A stretch of DNA of 11,217 nucleotides from Christensenella sp. (lineage in GTDB: Bacteria; Bacillota; Clostridia; Christensenellales; Maliibacteriaceae), in assembly GCA_019420085.1 (NCBI GenBank), contig JAHZHV010000193.1, positions 1 to 11,217 of the forward strand, given 5' to 3'. The position numbers and the translations under genes were made by a program. The notes beneath the pieces were generated by a model. It ran no database searches. It was not told the origin of the DNA and was given only the letters and a program-made list of their open reading frames with translations. Positions 7,810 through 11,217 of the stretch are shown piece after piece; within the stretch, counting starts at the first letter, position 1; each line of letters opens with the position of its first letter.

Positions 7810-8211
7810 TTGAACAAAATGCCATCCGTGATGGTATGCGTCACGACGCAGAGAGCGTGCGAACGACTGATTCAGGCGGGCGCTGAGGCGGCGGAGCCGT
7901 CGCAGGCGCCACTGCATGTCGTTCATGTGACGGGCAGCCATCAGCGCTTTTTTAACATGGAAGATGAGGGCGCCGCGTTGGAATACCTGTTTGCGGTCAG
8001 CAAGCGGTATGGCGCGGATATGGCGGTTTTGCGCAGCGAGGATGTTGCGCGTACATTGGCAGATTTTGCGCGGGAAAATGGCGCGGGATTGATTATTTTC
8101 GGACAGTCCAATGAAGTCGATCGCCCTGGTAATATTATCGATCGTGTGCGTGACCTGCTTTCGGATACGGGTGTATCCATTGCAATTCAAAGCAGAACGT
8201 CGCAGGATTGA
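7810..8211 (+). CDS. Stand-alone universal stress protein domain, KdpD type
   Basis: A 133-residue protein resembling the universal stress (Usp) domain found inside the KdpD sensor kinase. Visible features are a first beta strand (SVMVCVTT, residues 6-13), the helix ERLIQAGAEAA (18-28), the strand LHVVHVTG (35-42), and the late block ARTLADFARENGAGLIIFGQS (80-100). The classical UspA ATP-binding signature G-x2-G-x9-G-S/T is not visible after Gly98, as is usual for the KdpD type, so ATP binding is doubtful. No histidine kinase or membrane segments are attached. The TTG start follows a good ribosome binding site; GTG at 7774 would overlap the VOC stop by 4 nt and is an alternative adding 12 residues. 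It is the last gene of the MBL-VOC-USP operon, 13 nt from a terminator. A regulatory or ligand-sensing role is inference. Confidence 0.75.
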   Translation: MNKMPSVMVCVTTQRACERLIQAGAEAAEPSQAPLHVVHVTGSHQRFFNMEDEGAALEYLFAVSKRYGADMAVLRSEDVARTLADFARENGAGLIIFGQSNEVDRPGNIIDRVRDLLSDTGVSIAIQSRTSQD

Positions 8212-8223
8212 TGCGGAAGATGC

Positions 8224-8263
8224 AAAACGGGAAACCGCGTATGGAAGCGCGATTTCCCGTTTT
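8224..8263. terminator. Bidirectional terminator shared by two convergent transcripts
   Basis: The arms AAAACGGGAAA (8224-8234) and TTTCCCGTTTT (8253-8263) are perfectly complementary over 11 bp. The stem continues after a single mismatch with CGCG (8236-8239) and CGCG (8248-8251) around an 8-nt loop. The plus strand has five T (8260-8264) at the end of the right arm. The minus strand gets a T-run from the AAAA of the left arm. It lies 13 nt after the USP stop and 9 nt after the stop of the minus-strand TtcA-like gene. Confidence 0.9.
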
Positions 8264-8272
8264 TCTATGAAT

Positions 8273-9013
8273 TTACGGCTGTGATTTGCGAACGATGGAC
8301 GTTTCGTCCCAGAGACGGTACTGTGCCGTATTGGCAAGCGCGGCCAAAAGGCACTGGCGTGCCTGTGGAATTTCTTCTTCCAGGCGGTTCAGTAATTGCT
8401 TGTAGTATTCCCGCTTTGTGTTTCCGTCAAGCGGACAGGGGCTTTTGCAGATGGGAAACTGCTGACGGTGTGCAAGCTGTGAAACCTGTTGCTCGGAACA
8501 GTAAACCATCGGCCGGATGAACGTAATATCGCGGCGGTTTAAATATGTCGTTGGGGCAAAAGTATGCAGCCGCCCTTCCTGAAAAATACCCATCAGGAGC
8601 GTTTCAATTGCATCATCGGCATGATGTCCCAACGCAATTTTATTGCAATTTGCGCGCTTTGCGGCATCGATCAGTGCGCCCCGGCGCATGGTGGCGCACA
8701 GGCTGCATGGATTTTTTTCCTGGCGGCGATTCAGCACAATATCGCCGATTTGGGTGGGGACGATTTCAAGCGGTACATCCGCCTCCTGGCAGAAGCGCTG
8801 CATGCCTGCGACATCTTCCTTTCCAAGGCCAAGACAAAGATGTGCGGCAAACAGTGTAAAGGGATTCGGACAGAAACGGCGATACAGACTCAATGCCTTA
8901 AGAAGAACAAGAGAGTCTTTCCCGCCGGAGAGACCAACCAAAATACGATCGCCTGTCTGGATCAGTGAAAAGTCTGTGTCGGCCCGGCGGATACAGCCAA
9001 GAAGACGGCGCAA
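8273..9013 (-). CDS. ttcA: TtcA-family PP-loop tRNA thiolation enzyme
   Basis: TtcA-type enzymes activate a tRNA base with ATP and install sulfur, in E. coli making 2-thiocytidine at position 32. The PP-loop SGGKDS is at residues 29-34 when counted from the TTG start. The CxxC pair Cys103/Cys106 (NPCSLC) and a third cysteine, Cys193 (SPCPL), match the three ligands of the family's [4Fe-4S] cluster. GHHADDAIET (129-138) and FIRPM (165-169) are further family blocks. The chosen start, TTG at 9013, follows AAGGAAGG by 8 nt and begins RRLLGCIRRAD, as Gram-positive homologues do. It yields 246 residues against 311 in E. coli. ATG codons at 9046, 9067 and 9151 lack ribosome binding sites, and 9151 lies upstream of the predicted promoter. 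The gene is monocistronic, divergent from the exporter-metK operon and convergent with the USP gene. The exact tRNA target cannot be read from sequence. Confidence 0.85.
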   Translation of the reverse strand: MRRLLGCIRRADTDFSLIQTGDRILVGLSGGKDSLVLLKALSLYRRFCPNPFTLFAAHLCLGLGKEDVAGMQRFCQEADVPLEIVPTQIGDIVLNRRQEKNPCSLCATMRRGALIDAAKRANCNKIALGHHADDAIETLLMGIFQEGRLHTFAPTTYLNRRDITFIRPMVYCSEQQVSQLAHRQQFPICKSPCPLDGNTKREYYKQLLNRLEEEIPQARQCLLAALANTAQYRLWDETSIVRKSQP

Positions 9014-9021
9014 GCAAAACA

Positions 9022-9029
9022 CCTTCCTT
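9022..9029 (-). promoter_or_regulatory. Ribosome binding site on the minus strand for the TTG start of the TtcA-like gene
   Basis: Read on the minus strand this is AAGGAAGG, with 8 nt to the TTG whose first base is 9013. None of the upstream ATG codons has a comparable site. Confidence 0.65.
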
Positions 9030-9074
9030 TCCCGATGGATCTGCATGATAATTGCGCGTGACAGCATGTTGCTT

Positions 9075-9104
9075 ATTATACCCGCTGCAGCAGGATCCGC
9101 GCAA
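9075..9104 (-). promoter_or_regulatory. Leftward promoter of the TtcA-like gene
   Basis: On the minus strand a perfect TATAAT (9080-9075) follows TTGCGC (9104-9099) after 18 bp. The -35 keeps only the TTG of the consensus. Transcription would begin near 9068, giving a leader of about 55 nt before the TTG start. The ATG at 9067 would then be almost leaderless. Confidence 0.6.
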
Positions 9105-9118
9105 CAGATGCGGTTTCG

Positions 9119-9148
9119 TTGACAGAGTGTTTTTATTTGCAGTATAAT
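9119..9148 (+). promoter_or_regulatory. Rightward consensus promoter of the exporter-metK-recD2 operon
   Basis: TTGACA (9119-9124) and TATAAT (9143-9148) are both perfect sigma-A hexamers, separated by 18 bp. This is the strongest promoter in the window. The predicted start is near 9155, with a leader of about 50 nt. A strong promoter suits an operon that includes metK, which is essential in most bacteria. Confidence 0.85.
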
Positions 9149-9205
9149 CAAAAAAGTATATGCATAATTTGTGCTGTGCGCAAATAACGAGCAAAGGATG
9201 AGTCA

Positions 9206-9688
9206 ATGGAGGCATTTTTTACACAGCTTGCCCAGGCAGGCTTTGCAAAGGAAATTGTCGTATTTTTGTCGTCTATGGTTCCGGTTTGGGAACTTAAGGG
9301 TGCGATTATTCTCGGGCAGGCATGGGGCATTGCGCCCTGGGTTAGCTATGGACTGTCTCTTGCCGGGTCAGGTTTAAGTGCGGTGCTTGTATTGCTGTTT
9401 CTGCGTCCGGTTATGCGCTGGATGTTCCGCACAAAGCTGTTTGCGGGATTTGCTGCATGGTTGCAGCGCCGCGGTATGAGAAAAAGCGACAAGGTAACGC
9501 GTTATGAGACGTTTGGTCTGTTTGTATTTGTCGCCGTTCCGCTGCCCACGACAGGTGTATGGACGGGCTCGCTGATTGCAACGGTGCTGGATATGCCGCT
9601 GAAACGTTCGATTCCGGCGGTGTTGATCGGAAATGTGATTGCGGGATTGGCGATTATGCTGCTGTATGGCGTATTGACGCTGGGATAA
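9206..9688 (+). CDS. Small membrane protein, COG2426 'small multi-drug export' family
   Basis: A 160-residue integral membrane protein. Hydrophobic segments lie at about residues 16-40, 43-69, 102-128 and 135-160, with a basic, polar stretch (residues 71-99) between the second and third. The signature blocks VPVWELKGAI (25-34) and FVAVPLPTTGVWTG (108-121), both with prolines inside membrane segments, are characteristic of the Sm_multidrug_ex family (PF06695). The family name comes from early assignment and transport activity is poorly established, so a real substrate cannot be given. The start is the ATG at 9206, preceded by AAAGGA with a 7-nt gap. It is the first gene behind the strong promoter and lies 41 nt before metK, apparently in the same transcript. 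Confidence 0.85.
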   Translation: MEAFFTQLAQAGFAKEIVVFLSSMVPVWELKGAIILGQAWGIAPWVSYGLSLAGSGLSAVLVLLFLRPVMRWMFRTKLFAGFAAWLQRRGMRKSDKVTRYETFGLFVFVAVPLPTTGVWTGSLIATVLDMPLKRSIPAVLIGNVIAGLAIMLLYGVLTLG

Positions 9689-9700
9689 AGTGAATATAAC
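9674..9700 (+). promoter_or_regulatory. Weak candidate promoter just before metK
   Basis: TTGACG (9674-9679), inside the last codons of the membrane protein gene, and TATAAC (9695-9700) each miss the consensus by one base. The spacing is only 15 bp, so activity is doubtful. If real, it would let metK be expressed independently of the upstream gene. Confidence 0.25.
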
Positions 9701-9729
9701 GGTATCAAGTTAAAGAAAGGATCATTATC

Positions 9730-10899
9730 ATGCAGAGAACAACGCTGTTTTCAAGTGAATCCGTGACCGAGGGACATCCGGATAAGGTTTGCGATCAGAT
9801 TTCAGATGCCGTTTTGGATGCAATGCTTGCGCAGGATCCCGATGCACGTGTAGCGTGTGAAACCTGTGCCACGACGGGAGTCGTGTTTGTCATGGGAGAG
9901 ATTACGACAAAGGGATATGTGGATATCCCCACGATTGTACGAAAAACGGTTTGCCGCATTGGGTATGACAGTGTGGAAACCGGATTTGATGGCAATACCT
10001 GCGCGGTTTTGACGGCAATCAATGAACAAAGCGCCGATATTGCAATGGGCGTGGATCGCGCGTTGGAAACGCGGCAGACGGATGGTGCGGCGGATATCGG
10101 CGCGGGCGACCAGGGCATGATGTTCGGGTATGCATGCGACCAGACGCCGCAGCTGATGCCGCTTGCGATCATGCTGTCGCACGATCTGACGCGCCGCCTT
10201 GCACAGTGCCGGCGTGACGGTTCCATGCCGTACCTGCTTCCTGACGGTAAAGCCATGGTAACGGTGGAATATGAGGATGATCGTCCTGTGCGCGTGGATT
10301 CCATCGTGATTTCTGCACAGCATCGGCCGGAAGTTTCCATGCAGGAACTGACCGAAGGTGTCAAGCGCAATATTATCATGCAGGGTGACGTCGCGGCATG
10401 GGTGGATGAAAGGACGCGGATTCTGGTTAATCCGACGGGCCGCTTCTGTGTGGGCGGACCGACGGGCGATTCAGGGCTGACGGGCAGGAAACTGATTGTC
10501 GATACCTACGGTGGTTATTGCCGCCATGGCGGCGGCGCATTTTCCGGAAAAGATCCGACAAAGGTGGATCGCAGCGCAAGTTATGCGGCACGCTATGTAG
10601 CCAAAAATATTGTGGCGGCGGGACTGGCTTCACGCTGTGAGGTTATGCTGGCGTATGCAATTGGCGTGGCGCAGCCCGTAGCGGTACAGATCGATTGCTT
10701 TGGTACAAATAAAGTGCCTGTTGAACGCATTGCACAGGCTGTGCGCAAAGTTTTTGATTTGCGTCCGGCGGCGATTATTGAACGCTTGCAGTTGCGCCGT
10801 CCCATTTATGAGGCCACGGCTGCATATGGACATTTTGGCCGGGATATTTTCCCGTGGGAAACCTGCGACTGTGTTGAACAGTTGCAGCGTGCGCTGTGA
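9730..10899 (+). CDS. metK: S-adenosylmethionine synthetase (methionine adenosyltransferase)
   Basis: MetK joins ATP and methionine to make S-adenosylmethionine, the cell's main methyl donor, in the cytoplasm as a tetramer. At 389 residues it is of normal length (about 385-400). Family signatures are intact: GHPDKVCDQISD (residues 15-26, with His16, Asp18 and Lys19 at the ATP/metal site), GAGDQGMMFGYA starting at Gly124, and HGGGAFSGKDPTKVDRSA (266-283), the P-loop-like block with Lys274. NIVAAGLASRCEV and AYAIGVAQP follow as expected. The start is the ATG at 9730, with AAAGGA 8 nt upstream. It lies 41 nt after the membrane protein gene and overlaps the next gene by 4 nt. There is no room for a SAM riboswitch in the upstream gap. 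Confidence 0.98.
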   Translation: MQRTTLFSSESVTEGHPDKVCDQISDAVLDAMLAQDPDARVACETCATTGVVFVMGEITTKGYVDIPTIVRKTVCRIGYDSVETGFDGNTCAVLTAINEQSADIAMGVDRALETRQTDGAADIGAGDQGMMFGYACDQTPQLMPLAIMLSHDLTRRLAQCRRDGSMPYLLPDGKAMVTVEYEDDRPVRVDSIVISAQHRPEVSMQELTEGVKRNIIMQGDVAAWVDERTRILVNPTGRFCVGGPTGDSGLTGRKLIVDTYGGYCRHGGGAFSGKDPTKVDRSASYAARYVAKNIVAAGLASRCEVMLAYAIGVAQPVAVQIDCFGTNKVPVERIAQAVRKVFDLRPAAIIERLQLRRPIYEATAAYGHFGRDIFPWETCDCVEQLQRAL

Positions 10900-11217
10900 G
10901 CGGTGCGGCGCAGACAAATACGTTTGAAGGCGTTATAACGGACGTTATCTACAAAAATGAGGATAACGGCTATGCAGTGCTTGAAGTGACGGATGACGAC
11001 GGCGGGCAATTGACCGCTGTCGGCATCCTTTCGCTGTTTGAGGCCGGAGAACGCGTTTGCCTGCAGGGAAACTATGTGGAACATCCCGTTTATGGGATAC
11101 AGATGAAGGTGACGTCCTGTCAGACGGTTATGCCGACGGATCTGGTTGGGATTGAACGGTATCTGGGATCCGGATTGGTTAAGGGAATCGGGCCGGCCAC
11201 GGCAAAGACGATCGTGG
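10896..11217 (+). CDS. recD2: RecD2-type (RecD/TraA) DNA helicase, N-terminal part only
   Basis: RecD2 is a 5'-3' superfamily 1B helicase found in bacteria without RecBCD, linked to fork and DNA repair; B. subtilis YrrC is an example. The GTG at 10896 shares GTGA with the metK stop, so translation is probably coupled. No clear ribosome binding site precedes it. The visible 107 residues show the typical N-terminal domain: FEGVITDVIYKNEDNGYAVL (residues 10-29), then a beta-rich stretch with GERVCLQGNYVEHPVYGIQ, and a helix-hairpin-helix motif GLVKGIGPATAKTIV (93-107). The frame stays open to the window edge. The helicase motifs lie beyond the window, so the call rests on the N-terminal domain and on my recollection that recD2 often follows metK in clostridia. 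Confidence 0.88.
   Translation, partial: MSGAAQTNTFEGVITDVIYKNEDNGYAVLEVTDDDGGQLTAVGILSLFEAGERVCLQGNYVEHPVYGIQMKVTSCQTVMPTDLVGIERYLGSGLVKGIGPATAKTIV

Noticed and set aside
9014..9151. Longer TtcA-like protein starting at ATG 9151
   Set aside because: That start lies upstream of the predicted promoter and its added residues look like translated non-coding DNA.
9149..9205. A SAM riboswitch or other leader RNA before the membrane protein gene or metK
   Set aside because: The leader is about 50 nt and the metK gap 41 nt, too short for known SAM-I type structures, and no stable stem or terminator is visible.
1..11217. Insertion sequences, prophage, CRISPR arrays, tRNA or rRNA genes, attachment sites, replication origin
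   Set aside because: I looked for transposase or integrase motifs, regularly spaced repeats and tRNA-like folds and saw none.
1..11217. Chi-like AGCGG sites as regulators of AddAB
   Set aside because: The 5-mer occurs in several places but would be expected often by chance at this base composition, and I cannot compute enrichment here.

Overview
The window looks like chromosomal core and near-core sequence from a Gram-positive, probably clostridial, bacterium with a moderately high G+C content (roughly 50-55% by eye). The reasons are an AddAB recombination nuclease instead of RecBCD, strong AGGAGG-type ribosome binding sites, use of TTG and GTG starts, and metK directly followed by a recD2-type helicase, a linkage I recall from Clostridia. 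GCG (Ala) and CAG (Gln) codons are strikingly common in the coding regions. I would not name a genus.

Layout. (1) 1-6261, plus strand: addB (its 5' end lies outside the window) and addA overlap by 14 nt and form the DNA end-processing helicase-nuclease. A two-tier hairpin terminator follows at 6329-6375. (2) 6376-6622: an AT-rich intergenic stretch with a promoter ending in TATAAT. (3) 6623-8211, plus strand: a three-gene operon of a metallo-beta-lactamase-fold hydrolase, a glyoxalase-like VOC enzyme and a KdpD-type universal stress domain protein. Each gene has its own strong ribosome binding site. (4) 8224-8263: a bidirectional terminator shared with the convergent gene on the other strand. 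(5) 8273-9013, minus strand: a TtcA-family tRNA thiolation enzyme, probably starting at TTG. (6) 9075-9148: two back-to-back promoters, the rightward one with perfect -35 and -10 hexamers. (7) 9206 to the window end, plus strand: a small membrane protein of the COG2426 type, metK (S-adenosylmethionine synthetase), and the first 107 codons of a recD2-type helicase that starts inside the metK stop codon.

How the genes work together. AddAB and RecD2 both act on DNA ends or forks. MetK supplies the methyl donor. The TtcA-like protein thiolates tRNA. The middle operon looks like a small stress or detoxification unit: a VOC enzyme with all four glyoxalase-I metal ligands sits beside a metallo-beta-lactamase-fold hydrolase, the fold also used by glyoxalase II. 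Its substrate is unknown.

Most of the window is ordinary housekeeping DNA. I found no mobile element, CRISPR array, tRNA, rRNA or defence island. The MBL-VOC-USP operon is the only candidate for something undescribed, and the case rests on inference.
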